Below are positions 15,479-23,232 of a stretch of DNA of 34,463 bases, piece by piece. Source of the stretch: Thermobacillus sp. ZCTH02-B1 (lineage in GTDB: Bacteria; Bacillota; Bacilli; Paenibacillales; Paenibacillaceae); the NCBI RefSeq assembly GCF_002159085.1, contig NZ_LZRU01000003.1, forward strand, positions 1 through 34,463, written 5' to 3'. How positions within the stretch are numbered: position 1 is the stretch's first letter; the number at the start of each line of letters is the position of its first letter. The notes below the pieces were generated by a model. The model made no database searches, was not told the DNA's origin, and worked only from the letters and a program-made list of their open reading frames with translations. The translations under genes and the position numbers were made by a program.

Positions 15479-16577
15479 CGATTGAGGGATCGATTGCGGA
15501 CGCTTCGATTCCGAGCACGCGCGCATAGAATTTCCGGTTGTGCAGAACGCTCGGATGATTCGGCACATAGGACGCGGCTTTCTCGTTGTGGAGGAAGCCC
15601 CGTTCATGTTTTCCCAGGCGGGAATAACATACGGCAAGCTGCAGATGGGGCATCCACGTCGTCATCGCCCGGTTGCGCATGCCCATCGCGTCTTCGGGAA
15701 CGGGGAGGGAGACGGCCATCTGAAACCAGAACGCCGCCTGGTCCGCCTTTCCCCGATTCAGAAAATATTCGCCGATCCGGTAGCAGCATTCGCCCCGGGG
15801 CCGGTCGTACAGAAAGCTGCGGCACAGCGCCCCGAATTCCCTCCGCTCGTCCCCCAGCTGGCGCCGGCATTCCGCCAGCTTCAGGCAGGCCTGGATGTTG
15901 TCCTCCACCCAGCCGCCCCCCGTGTCGAGGAACCGCTCGTAGTATTCGCACGCCTCCTCGTACAGCCCGTGGTCTCTCAACTCGTTGGCAAAATAGTACA
16001 GATCCCGCGGCGAAAATTCCTCCCCTCCGGCCTGCCGCGCGCGATAAATGCGAAGGTTCCGGTCCGTGCGCGGCTTCTTCTTGTCGTGCGTGACGCAGAC
16101 GTCGCTGTGGAAGACGGGTCCACGCACTTCGAGATATTCGTGCACGGCGCCGATCCACCGGAAACGGCAGGAACGCTTCACCAGCCGGTGGCGGCGCAGC
16201 ATGAACGAAGGTCGTCCGGATTCGTCCGTCGAGAGAATGTACGGCATGGAGACCGCGTTGTACGCCGGATCGAGCGTCCGCTTGAGATCCGCCAGCCGCC
16301 GGCCGTCTTCGGGCGTCAGGTAATCGTCGGCGTCCAGCCACAGGATGTAGTCCATGCCCGCCTTCGAAAAAGCGAAATTCCGCGCCGCGGCGAAGTCGTC
16401 GATCCACGCGAAATCGCACACCTTCGCGCCGTACCGGCCGGCGATCTCCTTCGTGCGGTCCGTCGAACCGGTGTCGACGACGATGATTTCCTCCACATGG
16501 GGCGCGACCGAATCCAGGCAGCGGCCGAGCACCGCTTCCTCGTCCCGGACGATCATGCACAGACTGATCGTGATCAT
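15450..16577 (-). CDS. Glycosyltransferase family 2 with C-terminal TPR-like region
   Basis: Transfers a sugar from a nucleotide-sugar donor to an unknown acceptor. The 375 residues begin with the GT2 fold (ISLCMIVRDEEAVLGRCL, then IIVVDTGSTDRTKEIA, then FAAARNFAFSKA), with the metal-binding DXD motif in ILWLDADDYL. WIGAVHEYLEV follows. The C-terminal half is helical with repeat-like units (ELRDHGLYEEACEYYERFLD, LAVCYSRLGKHERGF). This architecture resembles SunS-like and other Bacillus GT2-TPR proteins. Start ATG 16577 has GGAGGG eight bases upstream. An upstream in-frame permease stub (16653-16772) makes the open frame look longer than the gene is. Confidence 0.88.
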   Translation of the reverse strand: MITISLCMIVRDEEAVLGRCLDSVAPHVEEIIVVDTGSTDRTKEIAGRYGAKVCDFAWIDDFAAARNFAFSKAGMDYILWLDADDYLTPEDGRRLADLKRTLDPAYNAVSMPYILSTDESGRPSFMLRRHRLVKRSCRFRWIGAVHEYLEVRGPVFHSDVCVTHDKKKPRTDRNLRIYRARQAGGEEFSPRDLYYFANELRDHGLYEEACEYYERFLDTGGGWVEDNIQACLKLAECRRQLGDERREFGALCRSFLYDRPRGECCYRIGEYFLNRGKADQAAFWFQMAVSLPVPEDAMGMRNRAMTTWMPHLQLAVCYSRLGKHERGFLHNEKAASYVPNHPSVLHNRKFYARVLGIEASAIDPSIANGRSGPSS

Positions 16578-16652
16578 CGCCTTTACCCTCCGAGTGTTTC
16601 GACGTTTCCGTTCCGTTCGTTCTCCCCTGCGAACGCTTCCCCGGCTTCGCCG

Positions 16653-16772
16653 TAACAGGATGATCACGATCGATTTTTTCAGCACACCCGGCGGTGTGAA
16701 GGCGCGCCATCGCCACCGGGAAGGGGCGGCGGCGGGTTTGCGGATTCCCTCCGCTTTCGGATAGGCTGCCAT
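16653..16772 (-). pseudogene. N-terminal stub of an SsuC/TauC-type ABC permease
   Basis: Begins 22 bases after the ATPase stop with GGAGGAGACC before ATG 16772, as expected for the permease gene of the same operon. About 40 codons remain: MAAYPKAEGIRKP, then SRWRWRAFTPPGVLKK, then the start of the first membrane helix SIVIILL. It then changes abruptly to Arg-rich sequence that is only the upstream region of the glycosyltransferase. The body of the permease and any binding protein gene are missing. The frame continues by chance into the glycosyltransferase. Family assignment rests on a short stretch plus context. Confidence 0.65.
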
Positions 16773-16794
16773 GGTCTCCTCCAATCCTTCGCGT

Positions 16795-17595
16795 TCAGAT
16801 GCAAGCGCCGCGATATTCGGGCTCGTGCAGCAGATTCCAGACTTCCGTGCGCGCCCGGATGAACTCCGGATGCGCGTTCAGGTTCGGTTCGGACAGCCGG
16901 TTCCCGAGCGATACCTCGACGATCTGCTTCACGGTGCCGGGGCGGGAAGTGAGCACGACCACCCGTTGGCCCAGATAAACGGCTTCGTCGATGCTGTGCG
17001 TGATGAAGACGATGGTCTTCCCCGTCTTTTCCCAGATCCGGAGAAGCTCGGCCTGCAGGACTTCCCGGGTCTGGGCGTCCAGCGCCGCAAAAGGTTCGTC
17101 CATCAGCAGTACATCCGGGTTGCAGGCCAGGCTGCGCGCGATCGCCACGCGCTGCTTCATGCCGCCGGACAGTTCATGCGGGTAGTGGTTCGCAAAGTCC
17201 TGGAGGCCGACCAGCCCGATGTAATGGTCCGCAAGCTCCCGCCTTTCCTTCTTCGGGATGCCCTGCGCTTCGAGGCCGAACTCCACGTTGCCCCTCACCG
17301 TCTTCCACGGGAACAGCGCGTACTGCTGGAACACGATCCCGCGGTCCAGGCCGGGTCCGTCGATCTCCCGCCCGTCGATCAGGATTCTTCCCTTCGTGGG
17401 CTTGCCGAGCCCGAGCAGCAGATCGAGCAGGGTGGATTTGCCGCAGCCGCTCGGGCCGACCAGGGTGAGGAATTCCCCGGACCGGACGGTGAAATCGAGA
17501 TCCTTCAGGGCGGTGAGCGTCCGGGTACCACCGCCGCGGCCGGGCTCCCGCGTTTCGAACGTCTTGGTTACCCGCTCCACACGGATTTTCTCCAT
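16795..17595 (-). CDS. ABC transporter ATP-binding protein, nitrate/sulfonate/taurine type
   Basis: ATPase of an importer of the SsuB/TauB family. 266 residues with Walker A GPSGCGKST (47-55), Q-loop IVFQQYALFPWKTV, signature LSGGMKQRVAIARSL (from 142), Walker B VLLMDEPFAALDAQ (162 on) and switch His in VFITHSIDEAVYL. The C-terminus (HPEFIRARTEVWNLL) is typical of this group. Start ATG 17595 precedes KIRVERVTKTF; the GGGAAG upstream is close. Its partner permease is only a stub and no binding protein is present, so this transporter is incomplete here. It has a strong promoter and a long structured leader. Confidence 0.9.
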   Translation of the reverse strand: MEKIRVERVTKTFETREPGRGGGTRTLTALKDLDFTVRSGEFLTLVGPSGCGKSTLLDLLLGLGKPTKGRILIDGREIDGPGLDRGIVFQQYALFPWKTVRGNVEFGLEAQGIPKKERRELADHYIGLVGLQDFANHYPHELSGGMKQRVAIARSLACNPDVLLMDEPFAALDAQTREVLQAELLRIWEKTGKTIVFITHSIDEAVYLGQRVVVLTSRPGTVKQIVEVSLGNRLSEPNLNAHPEFIRARTEVWNLLHEPEYRGACI

Positions 17596-17635
17596 CTTCC
17601 CATCCCTGCACCTGTGAATGGATTTGAAACAGGAA

Positions 17636-17800
17636 AGAGGCATAACCGCCCGACGGTGAAGGACTGCGGACCAATCCTTCTTCCCTCGTCGGGGATCATG
17701 CCTCTATGCGAATAGTCGGCTGTCTGGTTGAAGAACAGCTTCGGCCGCCGGCAGGCCGGGAAAGACCCGGAAATTCCGGGATCAACCGGAAAGGTTGAGT
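17636..17800 (-). promoter_or_regulatory. Candidate structured 5' leader RNA (riboswitch-like) of the ABC ATPase
   Basis: Between the promoter at 17807-17835 and the ATPase start lies a leader of about 200 nt. In transcript order it can form CAACC/GGTTG, CCCGG/CCGGG, a GGCC/GGCC element, and a large compound hairpin at 17636-17705. That hairpin has three nested helices: 17698-17705 with 17636-17643 (8 bp), 17687-17693 with 17649-17655 (7 bp) and 17675-17680 with 17658-17663 (6 bp). It ends about 40 bases before the start codon. I could not match it to a known riboswitch class from memory. It could also be a simple attenuator. Confidence 0.5.
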
Positions 17801-17806
17801 GAGCCC

Positions 17807-17835
17807 AATATAAACCAACAATTCACATGTGTCAA
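17807..17835 (-). promoter_or_regulatory. Strong sigma-A promoter of the ABC ATPase
   Basis: On the minus strand: TTGACA (17830-17835), a 17-base spacer and TATATT (17807-17812). Near-consensus boxes and ideal spacing. Confidence 0.8.
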
Positions 17836-17874
17836 GTATGTTTTTGGCGGGAGTTTGGGTTGATCGCACGATGA

Positions 17875-17919
17875 TTTGTCGACAAGGGCTGTTCGACAAA
17901 GTTTGCGCCGATGTATAAT
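17875..17919 (+). promoter_or_regulatory. Promoter with inverted-repeat operator for the oxygenase gene
   Basis: Perfect TATAAT at 17914-17919 and a weak -35 TTCGAC at 17892-17897 (16-base spacer). The inverted repeat TTTGTCGA (17875-17882) / TCGACAAA (17893-17900) overlaps the -35 region, a typical place for a repressor or an activator. The regulator is unknown. Confidence 0.6.
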
Positions 17920-17979
17920 TGGGACGCAGTAAAAAAATGGTTTCTGCTTCAATTCCGCAGTCATCATGAGGTGAGGGAC

Positions 17980-18627
17980 ATGAGCGAGGAGACATCGATC
18001 CTGCCGGTTCAGTCCGTCTATCCGCTCGATGATTGCGTCGTGGAGGGAACGGTGCTGAACCGGGAGCCGCTGATCATGCGCTTCGAGCGGGTGCTGACGG
18101 ACGACGAGTGCCGTGAGCTGATCGAGTCGGCCGCCCCGCGTCTGAAGGAGTCCCGGCTCGTGAACAAGGTGGTCAGCGAGATCCGCACGAGCCGCGGGAT
18201 GTTTTTCGAGGAGGACGAGAGCCCGTTCATCAGCCGCATCGAGAGGCGCATCGCGCAGCTCATGCACGTGCCGGTCGAGCACGCGGAGGGGCTGCAGGTG
18301 CTCCATTACGGTCCGGGCCAGGAATACCGGGCGCACCACGATTACTTCGCGCCGGGCACCCCGTCCGCGCGGAACAACCGGATCAGCACGCTGGTCATCT
18401 ATCTGAACGACGTGGAGGAAGGCGGCGAGACGGTCTTCCCCCTGCTGGAGATCGCGGTGAAGCCGAAACGCGGGTCCGCGGTCTATTTCGAGTACTTCTA
18501 CGGCAATCCGGAGCTCAATCATCTGACCCTGCACAGCAGCGCGCCCGTCATCCGCGGCGAGAAATGGGTCGCCACGCAGTGGATGCGCCGGCAGCGCGTC
18601 CGCGGGCACGGTCTCATCACGCGTTGA
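17980..18627 (+). CDS. 2-oxoglutarate/Fe(II) oxygenase, prolyl 4-hydroxylase-like
   Basis: Predicted to hydroxylate a protein side chain, probably proline, using O2, Fe(II) and 2-oxoglutarate. 215 residues, the same size as Bacillus anthracis prolyl 4-hydroxylase. Iron ligands are visible as H119-x-D121 in YRAHHDYF and distal His185 (LTLHSS), and the 2-oxoglutarate-binding Lys195 lies in IRGEKWVATQW. The core STLVIYLNDVEEGGETVFP is typical. Start ATG 17980 follows GAGGTGAGGG; the upstream ATG 17911 is inside the -10 region. A terminator hairpin follows, then a FliD-like pseudogene. The protein substrate is not identifiable here. Confidence 0.9.
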   Translation: MSEETSILPVQSVYPLDDCVVEGTVLNREPLIMRFERVLTDDECRELIESAAPRLKESRLVNKVVSEIRTSRGMFFEEDESPFISRIERRIAQLMHVPVEHAEGLQVLHYGPGQEYRAHHDYFAPGTPSARNNRISTLVIYLNDVEEGGETVFPLLEIAVKPKRGSAVYFEYFYGNPELNHLTLHSSAPVIRGEKWVATQWMRRQRVRGHGLITR

Positions 18628-18628
18628 T

Positions 18629-18656
18629 CCCGCGGTCCGTGCGGACTGCGGGCCTT
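18629..18656 (+). terminator. Terminator after the oxygenase gene
   Basis: Stem CCCGCGGTCC/GGACTGCGGG (10 bp with one G-U), 4-base loop, followed by CCTTTG. The T-run is short. Confidence 0.6.
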
Positions 18657-18738
18657 TGTGCGAAGGCGAAGATGGATTCGGATATACAAAACGGCCGGAA
18701 ATTGTCCGAAAACAAGGAACAGGGGGAGGTGTGGGCGC

Positions 18739-20003
18739 ATGGTTCCGTCGATCATCCCGTACGGTTTATCGTACGCGCAAGGTTGGTGGTATCCGGTCGG
18801 AAGTCCCGCTTCCGCCGGTTGGTCGTCCGTCGGCAGCCGGATCGACCAGACTTCCCTGTTCGCGAGATACGTCCTTAACAGCAAGCCGTATCAGCAATTT
18901 GTCCGGACGGCCGCGACGGGCATCGTGAACTTCCTGCGCTCCGCCCAGGGCATGCAGGAAGCCGCGCGGAAACTGATGCAGCAGCAGGATTCGCCGTTCC
19001 AGGCGCGGACGGCGCGATCGTCGGACGGCGGGAAGGTGACGGCCGAGGCGAAAGCCGGCGCGGCTCCCGGCACCTATTCCGTGAAGGTGAACGCGCTCGC
19101 GGCGTCGCAGAAGAACAGCGGCGCATGGCTCGCCGGGACCAGTCCGTCGTGGGCGCCGGGCTGAACGAGTTCAACATCACGATCGGCGGCAGGACGACGA
19201 AGATATCGGTGTTCATCCGCGCGGACGATACGAACGAGCAGGCGCTGGGCAGGATCCGGGACGCGGTCAATGCGGCGAAGATCGGCGTCACGGCGGCGAT
19301 CGTGACGGATGCGGAGACGGGCATGAAGCGGCTCGAGCTGACCGGCGACCAGACCGGCACGGATCATGCATTCCGGGTCGAGGACGTGACCGGCAACGCG
19401 ATGTCGGCGACCGGCGCGGCGCATGTGGAGCGGCAGGCGGTCAACGCCTCCTACAGCGTGAACGGCGGTCCGGCGGTCGAATCGCAGTCGAACACGATCG
19501 AGCTGGAGAAGGGCAGGGTGACGGCGACGCTGCTGGCCGTGACGGATGAGCCCGTGACCGTCGAGGTGCGGCCGGACGGCGGGCGGATCATCCCGCTGGT
19601 CCGGGATTTGGTGGAAAGCTACAACGCGATGTACCGGCGCCTGCGGGAGGCGGAAGGCTTGCTGAGCCCGTCGATCCGGAGAAGCTTCGACCGCATCGTC
19701 GACTCGACGGCTTACGAGCGGCTCGGCATCACCCGGAATGCGGACGGTACGCTCCGGCTGGACGAGCGTCAGCTCGAGCGCAGCCTGAACGGATCGTTCG
19801 AACTGACGGCGAAGACGCTCGGCGGCCGCCTCGGCCTCGCGGACCGTCTGGACGCGGCGGCGGAGCGGTACAACGAAGTGCCGGCCAGCAGCCTGCTGGA
19901 CCGGCAGGCCCGGCAGCTTCAGCAGTTGGCCTTCTATCAGTCGTCGCTGCAGATGTTCTGGCCGTTGCAGCCGAGCGGGTTGATTTTCGATCTGTTTTTC
20001 TGA
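18739..20003 (+). pseudogene. FliD-like (flagellar cap-like) protein, broken by a one-base frameshift
   Basis: About 421 codons over two frames. The first part (to about 19137) runs from MVPSIIPYGLSYAQ to APGTYSVKVNALAASQKNSG, the latter typical of FliD N-terminal regions. The second part (SVVGAGLNEFNITIGGRTTK, then IRDAVNAAKIGVTAAIVTDA) matches the flagellin-IN/FliD middle region, ends with a helical C-terminus and closes with GLIFDLFF. One missing base near 19135-19137 (GCCGGGACC; a fourth G would give LAGDQSVVG) shifts the frame. GGGAGG lies about nine bases before ATG 18739. It is shorter than usual FliD and stands outside any flagellar cluster, so it may be a related surface protein. Confidence 0.7.
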
Positions 20004-20026
20004 CATTCGGAACAGGCGGGTCATGA

Positions 20027-20091
20027 TCCGCCGCCGCATAGCGCGGCGGACGGACTTGAGGCCGGGAGCCGGAATCGGCTCCCGGCTTTTT
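20027..20091 (+). terminator. Tandem hairpins ending in a strong intrinsic terminator
   Basis: The first hairpin is TCCGCCGC/GCGGCGGA (20027-20050). The second is an 11-bp perfect stem GCCGGGAGCCG/CGGCTCCCGGC (20061-20086) with loop GAAT, followed by TTTTT. It terminates the FliD-like gene. Confidence 0.85.
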
Positions 20092-20287
20092 CTGCGCCGG
20101 AATCGCCCTGCCGCAGCCCGCCTGTCCGTCCGCCTTGGACCACGCCGCTTTCTCGGCCCGATTTCCCTTCGATCACCGATTGCAGAAAATGCAGACCGGG
20201 CGAACGAGCGCCCCGCCGCACAGGCTCCGCATATTTATGGTTCCTCCGGCGAAAAATGATAAAAAATGCCATGCATCAGGTGCGCCC

Positions 20288-21769
20288 ATGAACAGCGAAT
20301 CCACCCAAGCCGCTCTGAATCTCCCCGTATCGGCGGATGCCGTGGAGAACATCAACCGGCTGAAAGACATTTTCCGACAATGCGACGACATCACGTTCGA
20401 GCGGATCGCCGCCGGGCCGGACATGGTCTGCGTGGCCTGGATCGTGTATTGCGAATCGCTCGCCGACCAGCAGAGCGCATCCGACATTCTGTCCGTGCTG
20501 CAGAAGATGGAGATGCGCCGGCGAGGCAACGGCCTGTCGATCTCGTCGCGGACGATCCGGGAGTGGTTCGAACTTCAGGGGGTCATCGACCGGTCGTTCC
20601 GTGTCCATGAAACCCTCGGGTCGGTCGTCCGCATGGTGCTGCAGGGGCATGTCGTCTTTTTCATGGAGCATTGGGACCGCGCCGTCAGTTTCGACGGGCT
20701 GAGGCTGGAGACGCGGGGAGTGGAAGAGCCGTCCGCCGAACGGGCGGCGATCGGACCGCGGGAAGGCACGGTCGAGAACCTGTCGATGAACATCGGCATG
20801 CTGCGGCTGCGCCTGCAGACGCCGGATTTCAAGATCGTCAAGATTCCCCATGCCGGCCGGCGGACGGGGAAGGAGATCGTGTACGGCTATCTGGAGGGCG
20901 TTGTTCCCGACCGGGTGCTGCGGCGATTCGAGGAACGCATCGGCCGGATCCAAAATCATGACATCATCGACACGACGATGGTGGAGCAGATGATCCAGGA
21001 TTCCGGCCGCACCCCTTTTCCGCAATGCCGCTATACGGAGCGGACCGACGCGGCCGCCCAGGCCCTTCTGGACGGCAAAATCATCGTCATGACGCAGGGG
21101 TCGGGCGTGGTGCTGATCTGTCCGGCCCGTTTTCCGGAATTTCTGCAGTCCATCGAGGATCAGTACCACCGGTCCGCGTTCACGTTCTTCATCCGGTTTC
21201 TGCGGTTTACGGCGTTCGTGCTCGCGCTGCTCCTGCCGAGCATCTACGTCGCGCTGACCACGTTCCACACCGAGCTGATCCCGACCGTGCTCCTGCTCGC
21301 GATCGCGAACACGCGGGAGGGGATTCCTTTTCCGGCCGTCGTCGAGGTGTTCATCATGGAGTTCTTCTTCGAGCTGCTCCGCGAGGCGGGCATCCGGCTG
21401 CCGCAGGCGATCGGTTCCGCCGTCAGCATCGTGGGGGCGCTCATCATCGGCCAGGCGGCGATCGATTCGGGCATCGCGTCCCCGATCATGATCGTCGTCG
21501 TCGCGCTGACGGGCATCGCCTCCTTCTCCATTCCGCAATACAATTTCGCGATCGCGCTGCGGCTGCTGAAGGCGCCGTTCATACTGCTCGCCGCGTCGCT
21601 CGGAGGGTTCGGGATCATGATCGGGATCATCCTGCTGCTGATACATCTGTGTTCGCTCCGTTCGCTCGGGGAGACGTACTTTGATCCGATCGGTCCGTTC
21701 CATCCGCGCCGGTTCGCGGCGTTGTTCAAGGCCTCGGATCTGGGGAATCCCGGGCCGGGTGCGGCATGA
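20288..21769 (+). CDS. Spore germination protein, GerA/GerKA family (A subunit)
   Basis: A subunit of a germinant receptor in the spore inner membrane; with B and C subunits it responds to nutrients and starts germination. 493 residues, the usual size. A cytoplasmic N-terminal domain (INRLKDIFRQCDDITFERI; GYLEGVVPDRVLRRFEERI; ALLDGKIIVMTQGSGVVLIC) precedes a membrane half starting at FIRFLRFTAFVLALLLPSIY, with TELIPTVLLLAIANTREGIP and SIPQYNFAIALRLLKAPFIL characteristic of GerA. Start ATG 20288 has only a weak AGGTG upstream. The stop overlaps the next gene (ATGA). No convincing sigma-G promoter was found. Confidence 0.93.
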   Translation: MNSESTQAALNLPVSADAVENINRLKDIFRQCDDITFERIAAGPDMVCVAWIVYCESLADQQSASDILSVLQKMEMRRRGNGLSISSRTIREWFELQGVIDRSFRVHETLGSVVRMVLQGHVVFFMEHWDRAVSFDGLRLETRGVEEPSAERAAIGPREGTVENLSMNIGMLRLRLQTPDFKIVKIPHAGRRTGKEIVYGYLEGVVPDRVLRRFEERIGRIQNHDIIDTTMVEQMIQDSGRTPFPQCRYTERTDAAAQALLDGKIIVMTQGSGVVLICPARFPEFLQSIEDQYHRSAFTFFIRFLRFTAFVLALLLPSIYVALTTFHTELIPTVLLLAIANTREGIPFPAVVEVFIMEFFFELLREAGIRLPQAIGSAVSIVGALIIGQAAIDSGIASPIMIVVVALTGIASFSIPQYNFAIALRLLKAPFILLAASLGGFGIMIGIILLLIHLCSLRSLGETYFDPIGPFHPRRFAALFKASDLGNPGPGAA

Positions 21770-22923
21770 AGGCCGCCCGCTGCCTGACGCCGCTCGCCCT
21801 TGCCTCACTGCTGCTGACCGGCTGCTGGAGCCAGATGGAGCTGACCGAGCGGGCCTTCGTCCTCGCGCTGGCCATCGACAAGGGCGAAAAGGACAAGCTG
21901 GAAGTGACGGCCCAGATCTACAAGCCGATCAGCCAGTTCGGCCCGCCGTCCGGACGGAGCGATGAGGTGTCGTTCAACAACGTGACGCTGCAGGGGACCA
22001 GCGTCTCGAACATCATCCGCAACACGAAGACCGTGACCGGGCGGCATGCCCAGTTCAGCCACATCCAGATTGTGTTGATCAGCGAAGAAGTCGCGCGGGA
22101 ACGGCTGGGAGAATTGTTCGACTTCTTCTACCGCGACCCGGAGACCCGGCTGGGCACGTCCGTCATGATCGCCCGGGGAAGGGCGCGGGACTATCTGGCG
22201 GGCCGGGCGATGATCGAGAGCACCCTCGGCAGCCAACTGTTCAAGCAGCTGGATTTCTCGGCCCACTTGGCGGGAAAATCGCTCAACACGACCATTCTGG
22301 ATCTCGCGTTCGGGCTGAAAAGCGAGTCCGAAACCGCCATGCTTCCCATCGTCACACGCAATTCCGGGCAACGGCAAGTCGTCGTCCAGGGGGTTGCGCT
22401 CGCAAAGCCGGACCGGGTGGTCGGGAGTATTCCGCCGGACAAGGTTCCCTACCTGCTCCTCCTGGCGGGGCGGTACAAATACGGGCTGCTCGAGATTCCG
22501 TGCGAAGGGGACGCCGGATTGGCGGAGACGATCGAGGTGCTGCGGGCGGACACGAAGCTGACGCCGACGCTCAAAGGGCGCTCGGCATCCGCCCGGATCG
22601 AGGTGGAGATCAACGCCTCGATCAGCGAGCTGGCCTGCACGACGATCCGCGGCATGGCGGATGAAGCGAAGTTCGCGGACCGGATCGCCAAGTATTTCAA
22701 AGAGCGGATGGAATCCGTCCTGGACACGCTCCGCAAACGAAAGACGGATGCGCTCGGCATCGGGCACCGGCTGTATCTGCGCCATCCCGGCGAGTGGCGG
22801 AAAATCAAGCCCGAATGGCCGGAGATATATGCCCGAATGCCGATCGATCTCGCCGTCAAGGTAAACATCCTGAATTCGAAGATGATGAATCCCGAGCCGT
22901 TCAGCCGGATCGACGACCACTGA
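21766..22923 (+). CDS. Spore germination lipoprotein, GerC/GerKC family (C subunit)
   Basis: C subunit of the germinant receptor, lipid-anchored on the outer face of the spore inner membrane. 385 residues with signal peptide and lipobox LLLTGCWSQMEL (Cys20); the GCW(S/D)xxEL motif is a hallmark of the family. Further family blocks are AFVLALAIDKGEKDKLEVTA, VTGRHAQFSHIQIVLISEE and a C-terminal domain near RIEVEINASISEL. ATGA overlap with the A subunit indicates coupled translation. Confidence 0.93.
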   Translation: MKAARCLTPLALASLLLTGCWSQMELTERAFVLALAIDKGEKDKLEVTAQIYKPISQFGPPSGRSDEVSFNNVTLQGTSVSNIIRNTKTVTGRHAQFSHIQIVLISEEVARERLGELFDFFYRDPETRLGTSVMIARGRARDYLAGRAMIESTLGSQLFKQLDFSAHLAGKSLNTTILDLAFGLKSESETAMLPIVTRNSGQRQVVVQGVALAKPDRVVGSIPPDKVPYLLLLAGRYKYGLLEIPCEGDAGLAETIEVLRADTKLTPTLKGRSASARIEVEINASISELACTTIRGMADEAKFADRIAKYFKERMESVLDTLRKRKTDALGIGHRLYLRHPGEWRKIKPEWPEIYARMPIDLAVKVNILNSKMMNPEPFSRIDDH

Positions 22924-22941
22924 CACCGGAACGGAGGTCTT

Positions 22942-23190
22942 GTGTCCATGCTGGAGCGCGCGATCGTCCTGCTTCTGACGGGCATCGCCCTGTTCGCCCC
23001 GTTCACGGCGCGCCTGAAGCGCTCGACCCCGCGCGAGCGGTGGATTCTGGCGGCGTTCGGCGTGCCGGTCGCCTATCTGGGCCTGATGTACGTTGCGGAT
23101 GCCGAGTGGGTAAATCTGCACGATCTCGTGAACGGCTCGATCGGACGGGCCGCCCGTCTTTTGGTGACATGGCTCGGGCAGCCCCGATGA
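22942..23190 (+). CDS. Small two-helix membrane protein in a germination operon
   Basis: 82 residues with two likely membrane helices (IVLLLTGIALFAPF and WILAAFGVPVAYLGLMYV) joined by a basic loop, and a third weak hydrophobic stretch at the C-terminus. Starts at GTG 22942 or ATG 22948; GGAGG at 22933-22937 fits the ATG better. Small two-helix D proteins encoded next to gerA-type operons are known in Bacillus to modulate receptor function, and position and topology fit, but no sequence motif proves it. Confidence 0.7.
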   Translation: MSMLERAIVLLLTGIALFAPFTARLKRSTPRERWILAAFGVPVAYLGLMYVADAEWVNLHDLVNGSIGRAARLLVTWLGQPR

Positions 23191-23232
23191 CCGTCATGTG
23201 ACCGACCGATAGGAAGAAAGGCGGCGCCGGAC

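Noticed and set aside
18656..18738. Longer N-terminus for the FliD-like gene from 18658
   Set aside because: The extra residues are Arg/Cys-rich and the frame begins just after a terminator hairpin; ATG 18739 has a good ribosome site.
20229..20261. Sigma-G promoter before the germination operon (GCATA ... AATGATA)
   Set aside because: The spacing of 21 bases is too long and the -10 lacks the leading C, so I do not call it although a forespore promoter is expected.
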